A stretch of DNA of 64,000 bases from Rhizophagus irregularis (GCF_026210795.1 NC_089430.1:1054001-1118000); one strand, 5' to 3'; counted from the stretch's first letter, positions 22,122 to 32,407 are shown. Translations and numbers: made by a program. The notes: generated from the letters alone by a model not told the origin.

Positions 22122-22699
22122 ATGTCTTACCCTTATATAGCTAACCCTATAACTGGACGTCCAATTATTATTGGTGGAGATACCTTTAATCGAATAGTTA
22201 TGGAATCCCATGATTATATTGATGGAAGGCTTGTCCGTAGACAAACTGCACTTCCACCTGAGGAGCAACCTGTATATTTAAATACAGATCAGGACATTAT
22301 GTTCGACGTGGTACTAGAATATATCATAGACTGATTGAGAGTGACTATGAGGTAGTTGAGGACTACTACCTTATCCATTATGAAGAAGAAGAGCTTATAG
22401 AGGAAATCATCAATGAAACACGCTATAATGAGGAAAATCTTGATGGCAAGCGGTTAACTTTCAATGATATACAACAAATCAGAACTGCTATTCAGGCTGA
22501 CCAAGATGAATATGATGATTTTATCTCACAGCAGGATATGACTGATATGACAACTATCGGTCCTTCCGGTCGTCCACAAACTTTGGAGGACCATGCCCCG
22601 AGACTTGCAGAGCTTAATATTGAGTTGTGTAGGGAATGTCTCATGCCTGTAAGCCCAAGTGACTTAACGGACAAGTTGTGCAAGGACTGCTCCGAATAG
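22122..22699 (+). pseudogene. Polinton A NPxTGR-motif/zinc-ribbon protein
   Basis: Starts MSYPYIANPITGRPIIIGG, which resembles the NPxTGRxIxxxG signature of the two-cysteine adaptor domain known from large DNA viruses, but without its flanking cysteines. An acidic middle follows, then a C-terminal zinc-ribbon pattern CREC...LCKDC (CX2C, 13 residues, CX2C) and stop at 22697-22699. A 1-base deletion near 22290 (compare 33411 in Polinton B) shifts the frame. The Polinton B copy (33577-32997) has different lesions, so the family protein is about 190 aa. It sits 45 bp upstream of the 186-aa gene on the same strand. Function unknown. Confidence 0.65.
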
Positions 22700-22744
22700 T
22701 TACTTAATTTTGAATAATTCTTTTTTACATAAAGAAAGATAGCC

Positions 22745-23304
22745 ATGTCAACATCAATCGTAATAAACCAGTGTCAAAACTGTGGAGTAATCACTCCAAA
22801 AACAGCACATAGAGGATTATCCAGTGTATTATACAGACAGATTATAAAGAAGATTAGTGATGAAAATGACCCTCTACAAGCCTTGGGACTTGCTAGGGAT
22901 AAGTTAGTTCAGATCATTCGTCGGGAAGTAATGTGGACTTTACACAATTGTTTACACAAAGACTGGATATAAAAATTATGGATGGAGAGCCATATGAAGA
23001 TATTAGGAAGTGGCTTCTCGAACAGCTTATAGCCATAGGTTGTGACAGTGGAGAAATTGCTTTATATCAATTTCTAAGGGATACATATTTAGATAGTATT
23101 GACGAGCCTTTCACTACATTCTATGAGAACTATGTAAATCATATAAGTAATCCAATGACTAAGAACTTTGCTTCTCGTGCTTTAGGAGCAATAGGGTTGA
23201 AGGCTAAGATGTTAAGGATTAACTTTGAAGGCCGTAAAAAAAGTGCTATGATTCTTAGAACTTCTGCAGACGAATTACTTGATATTCTCACAAGATACTA
23301 TTAA
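22745..23304 (+). pseudogene. Polinton A 186-aa orphan, frameshifted
   Basis: Same protein as the intact Polinton B gene at 32951-32391, but a G is missing near 22925 (CGTCGGGAAG against CGTCGGGGAAG), which splits the frame. N-terminal CQNCG suggests a half zinc site; the rest is predicted helical and Leu-rich (KWLLEQLIAIG, FASRALGAIGLKAK). Its 3' end overlaps the end of the convergent ATPase gene by 17 bp, as in Polinton B. Function unknown. Confidence 0.7.
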
Positions 23305-24078
23305 TCCCTACTTGTAATGCTCGACGGTCCATGTGGCTCTTAGAAAAGATCTGTAGAAGGACTTCAATACCTTCTATTATTTTTTTATTATCCAGAGGGC
23401 GACTAGACTTCAGGGCTTCATATTGGAAGAATAACTCCTTCACATTCTCAGTTTTCAGAGTTTCAGTCTTTGCAGTCCTACCCTGTACTTTAGCTAAGAA
23501 GTCCTGAAAGTCAGCTCCTAGGGTCTTACTAGAGAGTCCATAAGCTTCCCGAAAGACATATTTAATCCAGATATCTGTATTCTTGGCTAAGACACCAGGT
23601 ACAAGTAAATGTTTACGTTCTTTAGGGGATGGAAATACCCGAGCAAATTCAATCAAGTGTCCACCTTTTTTTGCTTCAGATACAGCTTTCTGACCATAGG
23701 GACTAAACTTGGATCGAACTGTGATTGAACTGGGTTCAGACTGAGATCGAACTGGGTTCAAACTTGGATCAAACTGAGATTGAACTGAGATCGAACTAGG
23801 ATTGAACTGAGATTGCTCTGAGATCGAACTGAGACTAGTATCCCATCTTACTCGAATGGACAGTGGATCACTTTTGGACCGTCTAAGATCAAACACTACA
23901 AATTCACGTTGCAGAGTAAGATTATCAATTACTGGTGCTAATGACTCTGATTCTTCTGTATATAGGCGGATGATTCTCTTGGTATCTGTAAGGCTCCCAT
24001 GACCTCCATGCAGTGAGATGTAGTTAACATTTTCTCGAATAGCCTTAAGAATGGCAAAGAATCTTTGGGCTACATAAA

Positions 24079-24080
24079 TA
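24079..24080. repeat. pogo TA target-site duplication, left
   Basis: TA here and at 41287-41288 flank the matching CCGTATAGCGCTGCATA termini. The uninterrupted Polinton B ATPase has a single TA at this point. Confidence 0.85.
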
Positions 24081-24467
24081 CCGTATAGCGCTGCATATAG
24101 TACCTGGGGTACTATTCAAAAACGCCAGCCTAAATTAAATAGTACCCGGGGGGGTATTATGTGAGGAGGAGGGTACTATAAAAAGGGGGTACATTGTAAA
24201 GGGGGTACTAATCATGTGATAATATTATTAACAGTTAAGTAATCAAAAGAACTCTAACAATTTTCAACCGCAAAATTTAAAATAAAATAAAAAACTTCAG
24301 ATGTAAAATGTAAAAATTTTGTAAATTCGGAAATTATTGTAATGATGATCGTAATTCAGATCAGAATAAATCATGAAATTCAATCGTGTTTTTCGCGTTT
24401 TTATTCTGCAACTTTTATTTCATATAAAATGGGTCCCCGCGCAAACAAAAGAATTAACCGCTAAACA
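24081..24467. repeat. pogo left terminal and subterminal repeats
   Basis: Terminal inverted repeat, then several GTACTAT / GGGGGTAC words to ~24210 and an AT-rich leader before the transposase ATG. Nothing coding. Confidence 0.75.
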
Positions 24468-26066
24468 ATGACAGAAAAAAAGCGAAGACAATGGAACGCG
24501 CGTGAAAAAATTGCAATTATTATGTATCATGAGAACGGCCATAGTAAAAGAAAGACAGCAGACAAGTTCAACATTCAAGCAAAGCAACTTTGTGACTGGA
24601 TATCTAAAAAACTACAGTTATTAAAGGTACAGCCGGGTGTAAAACGTTTAAATATAGGAGTAAAACCAAAATATCCAGCTTTAGAAACTGCTCTAGTTAC
24701 CTGGGTTAAAGAAAAAAGAAAAAATCAAAATGCTGTCACACGAAGTATGATTCAAATAAAAGCCCAGACCCTTGCACAACAACGTCAATGGCAAGTTATG
24801 TGTTCTGGTATCAGGTCTTTTAGGTTTAGTAATAAGTGGTTAAATGGTTTCATGAGCTGAAATAAATTGAGTAATCGTCATCGCACTACAATTGCACAAC
24901 GTTTACCTGAAGATTTAATCGAAAAACAGCAATCATTTTTGGCATTCGTCACGTACCGCCGCATACAACATGATTATCCCTTAGCATATATAGGAAACAT
25001 GGATGAAACGCCAGTATCATTTGATCTGCCCACCAATACAACTGTTGATGAACTGGGTGCACGATCAGTTAGCATCCGCACTACAGGTCATGAAAGAACA
25101 AATTTTACAGTTGTATTAACCTGTATGGCAGATGGAACAAAACTTCCCCCACTCATAATTTTCAAACTCAAAAATATTCCACGAGGAAATTTTCCCCCAG
25201 GAGTTATTATTCGAACAAACCAAAAAGGATGGATGAATGAGAATGAGATGCTCTTTTGGATTGAAAATGTATGGGTTAAACGCGAAAGGCTTTCCAATCC
25301 ACAATCATTATTAGTTTTAGATTCATTTTCTGCTCACATCGTGGATTCTGTTAAAAGGCGTTTCATCGAAAAAAAAACTGATATTGCAGTTATTCCTGGA
25401 GGGTTGACATCTCGCCTACAACCTTTGGATGTTTCAGTGAATAAATCATTTAAATCAAAGGTAATAATTATTAATTTTCTCTCCATTTTCTAGGGCGACT
25501 CTATTTTTTTTAAAAAACATTTTATTTTTATTTTCACCTTATAGATGCGAAGAAGATACAATGAGTGGATGGCAGAAACTATAAAAGATTTAACACCAAC
25601 TGGCATCATCAAAAGACCCACTTATGAAACTGTAGCACATTGGGTCAAAGATTCGTGGGAAGCTGTTGATGTTAATTTGATTCGGCGATCCTTTAAATGC
25701 TGTGGCATTTCTAACAATCGTGATGGAACTGAAGATGGCTGGATTTTTAATTATGATCGTCTTGAACAACAAGCAAGCAAACCTAATGATGAAGTAGCAC
25801 CACAATCAGATAAAGAGGACGAAAATACAAGTGATGAGGGATACGAAACTGATACAAGTGAAGAGGAACATGGAACCGACGGAAGTGATGAAGAATTTGG
25901 AAATAATGAAAGTGATGAGGAATCTGAAAATGATGAAAGTGATGAGGAACATGGAAATGAAGAGGATAAATCTGATGAGAGTGAATATGAGGAGGTGGAG
26001 GATGATGGCTATTCGGGTTATTATGATGAACAAGGAACAAATTACGTTAATGTATGGGATGAGTAA
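24468..26066 (+). pseudogene. pogo-like DDE transposase with one intron
   Basis: ATG at 24468. N-terminal helix-turn-helix (NAREKIAIIMYHENGHSKRK), then a CENP-B-type domain. An in-frame TGA at 24858-24860 breaks it, probably from CGA because the family motif there has Arg (RTTIAQRLPED follows). The DDE core has NMDETPV, LLVLDSF and LTSRLQPLDVSVNKSF, giving a DD35D-type triad. A spliceosomal intron at 25461-25544 (GTAATA..TTATAG) joins NKSFKSK to MRRRYNEWM in frame. The C-terminus (25780-26060) is a long Asp/Glu/Ser tract. Total about 505 codons. It would cut and paste the pogo element; the single stop is the only lesion I see. Confidence 0.85.
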
Positions 26067-26222
26067 AATGGGTGGCTTTGATTGTGTAACCATTGCTAAT
26101 TGATGGTTTGTTAATAAAATTTCATTTTACGGCAATTGTTTTTTTATTACAATTAATTATATGAAAGTGTACATATACTGTATACATTGAACTATACAGT
26201 ATATTTATAAATCAAGGTTAAA

Positions 26223-26686
26223 GTCGTCGGGCTGGATGTGGGAGGTGCAAGCACCACCCACCTCCGGGTCTACGACCCGTCGCAGTACCTATATCGCCCC
26301 TACGGGGCTCAGAAATCCCCATATATCCGCCACAATCTGGGACAACATATGGAACAAATATATATACCAAATAACTAGAAAACAATAGAAAAGGAAGGAA
26401 TAATGGATATAATGAGAGGGTTGTCCCGGATGTGGCAGATGTGGCAGATGTTTCAGAAAAAATATGAGAGGACATTCCCCCAGAAAAAGTTTTATTTTTA
26501 CCCCCTCAGATCCGCCACATCCGGAACATCTGGAACAAGTCAGGATTCTGTCTAATAATCTGTTGGAAGCAGTGAGACAGCAAACCAGGTAAATTAGTAG
26601 GTAAGCCCCTAGAAGGTCTATAAAGCCAGTAAGACCAACCCCGTCCCGCTCCCATCAGAAAAAATAAGTAATTGAACAATGGGTAT
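26223..26686 (+). repeat. Polinton B left terminal inverted repeat
   Basis: Starts GTCGTCGGGCTGGATGTGGG; inverse of 40489-40951 and also found at 62620-63490. Long for its element and GC-richer than its surroundings. Frames of 85-140 codons inside it are not supported as genes. Confidence 0.93.
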
Positions 26687-26728
26687 TGAGAATAGAGCAT
26701 ATCCAGATAAGTTTAGAAGACAGTACTA

Positions 26729-27045
26729 ATCCGTCTTCCTCTTTTTTGCCTCCTTAAGGCATTTATCAATACACTGTTTACACGCGTCATCAGAATCTAA
26801 GATTTTCTGTCCAAGTTTTTTGCATTGCCGATTGTAAGCCGTCTGCTGTCTCTTAGCAGCGGTTTCTTTTTTTTCTCCTTAGTCTTCTTCTTGATCACCC
26901 AGTCTATTCCAGTAAAAGTATTCTTATGCATACCACAAATTGTGCAGTCACCATGCAGCCGGTAACGCCCATTTGTAGTCATATCTTGTATTTCACTAGC
27001 CGTCTCAGTTTCCTTCTTGCACTTTAGGCAGTAAAAACGTGTCAT
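26729..27045 (-). pseudogene. Polinton B small zinc-ribbon protein, frameshifted
   Basis: Begins MTRFYCLKCKKETET and contains CTICG, a CX2C...CX2C ribbon like the short Cys-rich domain often found in Polintons and large DNA viruses (DUF5679-like). A 1-base change in the A-rich run near 26877 shifts the frame after ~62 residues; the Polinton A copy (62260-62580) is intact and shows a further CKQCIDKC pair in the tail. Divergent from the integrase, with 44 bp between the two start codons. Confidence 0.7.
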
Positions 27046-27089
27046 TTTAAGATTTGAAGTCTAAAACCATTCCTTTAATTTGTCGTAAT

Positions 27090-28181
27090 ATGTCGCATTT
27101 AGAGAATTATTACAAATACTACAATCTCTCCGGAGTACCAGCACGAATTCTAAAAGGTGAGGAGCACTACAACCTATACAAAAAGCCCCTAAAGGAGAAG
27201 TCAACAGAACGCCCAAAGGTAATTGTATGGAAACCAAATGCAACACATCAGGCAGATCTTGCAGAGATGCCAGTTGACCCCAAAGGATTCCACTATTTTC
27301 TCGTAGTGGTAGAAGTTGCAGGAAAGAGAGTTGATGCAGAACCCCTAAAGGATAAGACTGCAAATAGAGTTCTAAACGGGTTTGTCAAAATCTACAGAAG
27401 AAATCGTATCAAGCCTCCAACACACCGACTAAAGACAGACTCCGGATCAGAATTCACTAACGACCAGGTACGTGATTTTTTCCTGAACAGCCTAGGGGTA
27501 ATGATGAGGTTCGGAGAGCCAGGAAGGCATAAACAGCAATCTTATGCTGAAAGAGCTATCCAAGCCATCCAAGAAACCCTTCTTAAACGAATGGTAGCAC
27601 AGGAGTTGAAAACTGGGGTGACATCCGTAGAATGGTCAGAAGATTTCCATAATATAGTGAATAAAGTAAATGAACTCTGGCAGAGAAATCCCCCAGACAT
27701 TCCGACAGAGTCACCCAAAGTGTCAAAAAAGACGGATCTCCTCTCTGAAGGAGCACGTGTCAGAGTCAAGTTAGATGAACCTATTTCTGTACTTGATAAC
27801 AAACTTCACGGAAAATTCCATACAGGAGACATAAGATGGAACCCAAACATTCGTGTAATCAAAAAAATGATACTCTCACCTGAACAGCCTCCTACATATC
27901 TTCTTAACGGACCACATGGTCGATTAGGTGTATCCAGATGTGCATATACCCGAAAGGAATTGCAAGTAGTTCCTATTAATGAAAAGCCTCCACCTGACTC
28001 TGTGATAAGAGGACAACCTGAAAGATTTGTTCTTGAGCAGATACTTCGGCATCGCATTAGAAAAGGTCAAGACCAGTATTTGGTTAAGTGGGAGCGCTAT
28101 CCAGACACTGAGGCTACTTGGGAACCTGCTGACCAGTTGAAGGAGGATGTCCCTGACTTAATTCGCAAATTTTGGGAATAA
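27090..28181 (+). CDS. Polinton B rve integrase with C-terminal chromodomain
   Basis: Complete, 363 aa from ATG at 27090. The retroviral-type integrase core has catalytic Asp in HQADLAEMP (~56), Asp in KTDSGSEF (~117) and Glu in SYAERAIQ (~154). The chromodomain at ~312-350 (LEQILRHR, YLVKWERYP, TWEPADQL) keeps its aromatic cage-like tryptophans and would bind methylated histone tails, steering integration to heterochromatin (family knowledge; use here is inference). It catalyses insertion of the linear element into the genome. This is the only intact integrase in the window; the Polinton A copy has three stops. I do not see an HHCC zinc finger at the N-terminus. Confidence 0.92.
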   Translation: MSHLENYYKYYNLSGVPARILKGEEHYNLYKKPLKEKSTERPKVIVWKPNATHQADLAEMPVDPKGFHYFLVVVEVAGKRVDAEPLKDKTANRVLNGFVKIYRRNRIKPPTHRLKTDSGSEFTNDQVRDFFLNSLGVMMRFGEPGRHKQQSYAERAIQAIQETLLKRMVAQELKTGVTSVEWSEDFHNIVNKVNELWQRNPPDIPTESPKVSKKTDLLSEGARVRVKLDEPISVLDNKLHGKFHTGDIRWNPNIRVIKKMILSPEQPPTYLLNGPHGRLGVSRCAYTRKELQVVPINEKPPPDSVIRGQPERFVLEQILRHRIRKGQDQYLVKWERYPDTEATWEPADQLKEDVPDLIRKFWE

Positions 28182-28205
28182 AAAAAATAGAAAAATTAAA
28201 GGGTC

Positions 28206-28955
28206 TTATTTTTTATCCCCTCGATTAGCATCAGGAACTATCAGGATAAAAACATTCTTCCCATCACAGGTAAAGGCTATATGTTCACGTGATTCATGGA
28301 CATCATAATTGTAACGTTTCAGACACGTTCGGCTTAACCCAATTTCCCTATGCTTGTAACCACTTAAGACTGCAAGGTCCTCAGTGATAGCATAATCAGG
28401 GGTAAGTTTGATTGTCACTCCCTTTACCATGCCAAATGTCCTACCTGTTCCTGAAGTACCAGATATGTTGTATGTAATACTCTTGTCGATATCCAACCCT
28501 AATTCCTCAGCAGCTTCTCTCTGAATAAAAGACGCATTAGCACAAGTGTCTGCTAAACACTGAATTGCTATCCCATTAACCTCCCCATCCAGTGCTAAAA
28601 GATCTTTAGTATTCTCTAAACGAGCTATGTCAATATCCATAGGATCGTCTACCCTGATATCTTCTTCTTGTTCCTCCTCAACTAGGTCCTCCGGAATCTC
28701 TGTGACTTTTCTAGCAGACAATAACTCCTCCTGAAGAATCTCACGGAGTAATTTCCTAAAGTCTGCAGACCTTAACAGGCTTAATAAGTCATTCTTAGTA
28801 ACAGCTTTTGCAGGTGTAGACTTACTACCAGTAACTTTCACAGGAATCTTAACAGGGGTTGCTTTGCCTTTCAATGGCACACTAGAAGAGCTAACTGCTG
28901 TCTTATTTGGGGACGACTTAAGAAGTTTTGAGATACTTGAACCTACTTTTTTTTT
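28206..28955 (-). CDS. Polinton B retropepsin-like protease, -1 frame after Gag
   Basis: This frame has no good ATG of its own before the catalytic region and continues upstream to the nine-A run at 28955-28947 that ends Gag, so it is probably made by -1 frameshifting as Gag-Pro. A basic Ser/Lys/Pro linker comes first, then a helical part (DLLSLLRSADFRKLLREIL) and an acidic spacer. The aspartic protease fold follows: CLADTCANASF with the catalytic Asp, a central hydrophobic flap-like region, and IGLSRTCLKRYNYDVH matching the retroelement pattern ILGxxWLxxxNPxID. DTCA replaces the usual DT/SGA. It should process the Gag-like protein. Confidence 0.75.
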   Translation of the reverse strand, partial: KKKVGSSISKLLKSSPNKTAVSSSSVPLKGKATPVKIPVKVTGSKSTPAKAVTKNDLLSLLRSADFRKLLREILQEELLSARKVTEIPEDLVEEEQEEDIRVDDPMDIDIARLENTKDLLALDGEVNGIAIQCLADTCANASFIQREAAEELGLDIDKSITYNISGTSGTGRTFGMVKGVTIKLTPDYAITEDLAVLSGYKHREIGLSRTCLKRYNYDVHESREHIAFTCDGKNVFILIVPDANRGDKK

Positions 28956-30373
28956 GACCCAACACGAACCATATAGACATCACCATCTTTTTCTTTCAAT
29001 TCTACCTTTTCACCAAAACTCGCAGTATCAATGTCCATAGCATCATCATTAAGATCGAGGTTTCTCATTGCTCGGGCCAAATCCAGATCATCACGTCTAT
29101 CTTTAGCCTTCTGAAGTTGTTTTGTAAGTATTTTAGACGTCCCACGTTTATATCCCATAATAAGATCAATAGCATTTTGATGATCATCCAAAGTCCACTC
29201 AGGAGCATCAGGGTCATCACCAACATCATGATCTACATAACCATCATCCCAATCAGGATCCTGAGGATCCTGAACAACACGTCTCTGTGGTTTTGGTCGA
29301 ACAGGTTTAATCTGCTGTCTATAGACTGGTGGATTACGAACTGGCCGAGCCTGTAATTGTTTAAATTGCACCTGAAAATTCTTGGTAAGTTCCTCAGCTT
29401 GAGCCTTAAGTAACTCTTGTAATTGTTCTTGAGTAACCCCAGATGACTTTGATGTCAGTACGACAGGTTCCTGTTTTCCTAACAGAGGTTGAGTTACATC
29501 ACTGTAATCTGCTTGAAGTCGTCGATTTCTATCTTGTAACCCCAAGCGCATTTCAGCCCTTCTCCGTTCTAAATTTCTCAGATGTTTAACCAAGTCATCA
29601 GGATTAAGATTACTAAACCTTTCTGCTTCAAAAATATTATCAGCCGAAAGACCTCTAAAGAACTGGTCGATAATAAGATCATCAGTTAGTTTTAGTAATT
29701 TTCCAGCTCTCTTTACAGTTCTATAAAATGCATCGACTGGCTCATTTTCCTGATAAAGACTGTTAAAACGGATACGTTTCTTTTCATCTAAAATAGTTGG
29801 AAATTGTGTTCTAAGCCAATAAAGCGCCTGGTTAGGTTTAATACCTGAAAAAACTATAAGATGATTATTAGCAGCAGCAACACCAGCATCTGCAGTAGCT
29901 GGAGCAACTCTATCTGTCGGACGAGCACCAGCTCTTTCCCAAGCTTTATTTCCACCTATTAAATCATGAGTAGGAATAAATGTTGCTCTAATAGTTGCTA
30001 ATGCATTATTTATATCTCTTGAATAGATTTGTGCTTCAGACCCATTTACATAGGTACCTGCATTTGGTCCTCCTGCACCTTCTGGTATTACTAATGCTAC
30101 AAAAGCAGCTAAATTAGCTCCACCTCTTGAAGTGATACCAGAAAGTTCCCAATTTTTTCCTGTAATTTCTCGATCAAACCATTCAGTTGCTTCACCAGTC
30201 ATGCAGCTTCTAAGTATACCCATAGCTCTTTTCCAAGACTCTGGTGGCCCTCCAGCAGCATATGGGTTAAGATTAATAGTATCAAGATAACCCATATAAA
30301 GCCTAACAAATGTATCAATATCATCAATAGCTTTACCCTCAAAAATCGGCAATTCTATCGCAGTGGTAGCCAT
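28943..30373 (-). CDS. Polinton B Gag-like capsid candidate (476 aa)
   Basis: Complete 476-aa frame. The N-terminal half starts with LPIFEG and has a helical region with RSCMTGEATEWFD. The second half (NQALYWLRTQF, FNSLYQENEPVDAFYR, DDLIIDQFFRGLS, DLVKHLRNLE) follows the pattern of the Ty3/gypsy-type retrotransposon Gag family. The tail is Gln/Pro/Arg-rich and then acidic. No CCHC knuckle is seen. Its ATG overlaps the last codons of the coiled-coil gene by 19 nt. The local Ty3-like retrotransposon Gag (53856-53596) starts in the same style (IPIFYG, LQWFE). Presence at the same place in both Polintons argues that it is an element gene and the probable shell protein. Confidence 0.72.
   Translation of the reverse strand: MATTAIELPIFEGKAIDDIDTFVRLYMGYLDTINLNPYAAGGPPESWKRAMGILRSCMTGEATEWFDREITGKNWELSGITSRGGANLAAFVALVIPEGAGGPNAGTYVNGSEAQIYSRDINNALATIRATFIPTHDLIGGNKAWERAGARPTDRVAPATADAGVAAANNHLIVFSGIKPNQALYWLRTQFPTILDEKKRIRFNSLYQENEPVDAFYRTVKRAGKLLKLTDDLIIDQFFRGLSADNIFEAERFSNLNPDDLVKHLRNLERRRAEMRLGLQDRNRRLQADYSDVTQPLLGKQEPVVLTSKSSGVTQEQLQELLKAQAEELTKNFQVQFKQLQARPVRNPPVYRQQIKPVRPKPQRRVVQDPQDPDWDDGYVDHDVGDDPDAPEWTLDDHQNAIDLIMGYKRGTSKILTKQLQKAKDRRDDLDLARAMRNLDLNDDAMDIDTASFGEKVELKEKDGDVYMVRVGSKKK
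28947..28955 (-). promoter_or_regulatory. Candidate -1 frameshift site, Gag-Pro (Polinton B)
   Basis: Nine consecutive A (minus strand) directly before the Gag stop TAG (28945-28943). Slipping back one base turns the stop into Lys-Val-Gly and opens the protease frame. The same A9-G-TAG arrangement is kept in Polinton A (60349-60361). Confidence 0.65.
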
Positions 30374-31152
30374 ATCGTCTCTAGTGGATTGTTTAAAAGA
30401 GGTGGAGGAGGGTTCAATTGTCTAATTCGAAACCATTGTACCTGAATTCTAAGAGCAGCTATCTGTTGGAAAAGTCTATTTCTAAGTCTCCCTAATGTCT
30501 GAATCCCAAAACGCACCCTATTATTAGCATGTGCTAGCTGTACATTAACCTGTCCAAGTTGCACATTAACCAATACAAGTTGTCCTCCAGTTCGAGTAGC
30601 CCTCAGCCGCCAATGATTTAAAAGGATATTACCACGATTCACAGCATTTTGAGCCTCATTACGATCCCTTACTGCTTGAGTATAATCTGCTTGTAATACA
30701 TTACGTTCATGTCATGCCTGATTACGTTCACCTATAGCCTGTCGACGAAGCTCTACCATAGTATCATAATCTCTTTGCAGGTTATGGTTTTCTTCTATGA
30801 AATTATCATTGGCAGCACGTATAATAACTAATTGACATTCTAAATTAGTAAACGTTTCATCAAATGCATTTATCTTACCTTGTGCAAAAACTAACAAATC
30901 TTTTGTAATACCAAGTTCTTCATGTTTTGCTTTACAGCGATACATTAATATATTAATAATATGTTTGATTTGATTATTTGCCTCCTGTATCTCTGAATCA
31001 ACAGTTAAACGACCCCTGGTAGTCAATAAATTTGCATGAGCCTTTAGTATTCTAACTAATTCATCATCGTCTTTTTCATTGACCAAGTGTGCAGGAGGCG
31101 GTCCAGTAGGTTCTGAAGGAGTATAAACTGGAATTGGTGTTGATGTCGACAT
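30355..31152 (-). pseudogene. Polinton B coiled-coil protein, one nonsense
   Basis: 266-codon frame with a single in-frame TGA near 30714 where Polinton A has CGA. The N-terminus is Pro-rich (PSEPTGPPPAH); after it come long helices with heptads (DNFIEENHNLQRDYDTMVEL) and an Arg-rich end. Start codons of this gene and the ATPase are 31 bp apart and divergent. It could be a scaffold or an N-terminal partner of the Gag-like protein, with which it overlaps. Confidence 0.75.
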
Positions 31153-31183
31153 AGTATTTAAACTAAGTTAGAATAAAATTCAA

Positions 31184-32407
31184 ATGGATCTTTATATATA
31201 CAATTTGGACGAGTATACGACCGACTCAAGACAAGGCAATGAGTTTGCTCCATCATGGCCCTTTCGATTAGCTGTAGCAGGTAGCTCAGACTCAGGTAAG
31301 ACAACTATGATCATTAATTTGTTAATGGGTGACAAGAAAGCAAAAGAGGATGGTAATCGGTATGTACTATGTGATGCAGTACTTTTAGTTGGCAGATATC
31401 TTGACGAGCTGAAGTGGGCAGTTGTACATGATTTTTTCGAAGAGGAAAAGATCCCATTCACTGCAGTAACCCATAGTGAGATTTCAGAGATTGACTCCTT
31501 CGACCCTACTCAAGCTACTGTGGTAATCTTCGAGGATCTGATGGATGCACCTAAAAAAATCCAGGATCTCATCACTGGTTACTTTACACATGGACGACAC
31601 AAAAATATTTCATGTATTTATGTAGCCCAAAGATTCTTTGCCATTCCTAAGGCTATTCGATAAAATGTTAACTACATCTCACTGCATGGAGGTCATGGGA
31701 GCCTTACAAATACCAAGAGAATCATCCGCCTATATACAGAAGAATCAGAGTCATTAGCACCAGTAATTGATGATCTTACTCTGCAACGTGAATTTGTAGT
31801 GTTTGATCTTAGACGGTCCAAAAGTAATCCACTGTCCATTCGAGTAAGATGGGATACTAGTCTCAGTTCTATCACAGAGCAATCTCAGTTCAATCCTAGT
31901 TCGATCTCAGTTCAATCTCAGTTTGATCCAAGCTTGAACCCAGTTCGATCTCAGTCTGAACCCAGTTCAATCACAGTTCGATCCAAGTTTAGTCCCTATA
32001 GTCAGAAAGCTGTATTTGAAGCAAAAAAAGGTGGACACTTGATTGAATTTGCTCGGGTATTTCCATCCCCTAAAGAACGTCAACATTTACTTGTACCTGG
32101 TGTCTTAGCCAAGAATGCAGATACCTGGATTAAATATGTCTTTCGGGAAGCTTATGGACTCTCTGGTAAGACCCTAGGAGCTGACTTTCAGGATTTCTTA
32201 GCAAAAGTACAGGGTAGGACTGCAAAGACTGAAACTCTGAAAACTGAGAATGTGAAGGAGTTATTCTCCCGATATGAAGCCCTGAAGTCTAGTCGCCCTC
32301 TGGATAATAAACAAATAATAGAAGGTATTGAAGTCCTTCTACAGATCTTTTCTAAGAGCCACATGGACCGTCGAGCATTACAAGTAGGGATTAATAGTAT
32401 CTTGTGA
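31184..32407 (+). pseudogene. Polinton B packaging-type ATPase, one nonsense
   Basis: 408-codon frame with one in-frame TAA at 31661-31663 (GAA in Polinton A). Walker A GSSDSGKTT at residues ~34-42, Walker B-like ATVVIFEDL near 109, then YFTHGRHKNISCIYVAQ before the stop, all typical of the A32/FtsK-HerA packaging ATPases. The second half has a Ser/Gln/Pro repeat tract and a helical end. This copy shows the gene without insertions and so defines the target sites of the pogo element and hAT#2 in Polinton A. Its 3' end overlaps the convergent 186-aa gene by 17 bp. Confidence 0.85.

Noticed and set aside
23288-23896. A separate 202-aa gene (also 31799-32407)
   Set aside because: Comparison of copies shows it is the C-terminal half of the ATPase, separated by a nonsense codon in B and by insertions in A.
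25783-26040. His/Ile-rich antisense frames opposite the pogo C-terminus
   Set aside because: Shadow of the Asp/Glu/Ser-rich transposase tail.
26224-26475. Frames of 85-140 codons inside all three Polinton terminal inverted repeats
   Set aside because: They recur only because the repeat recurs, differ in length between copies, show no domain and lie within a structural repeat.
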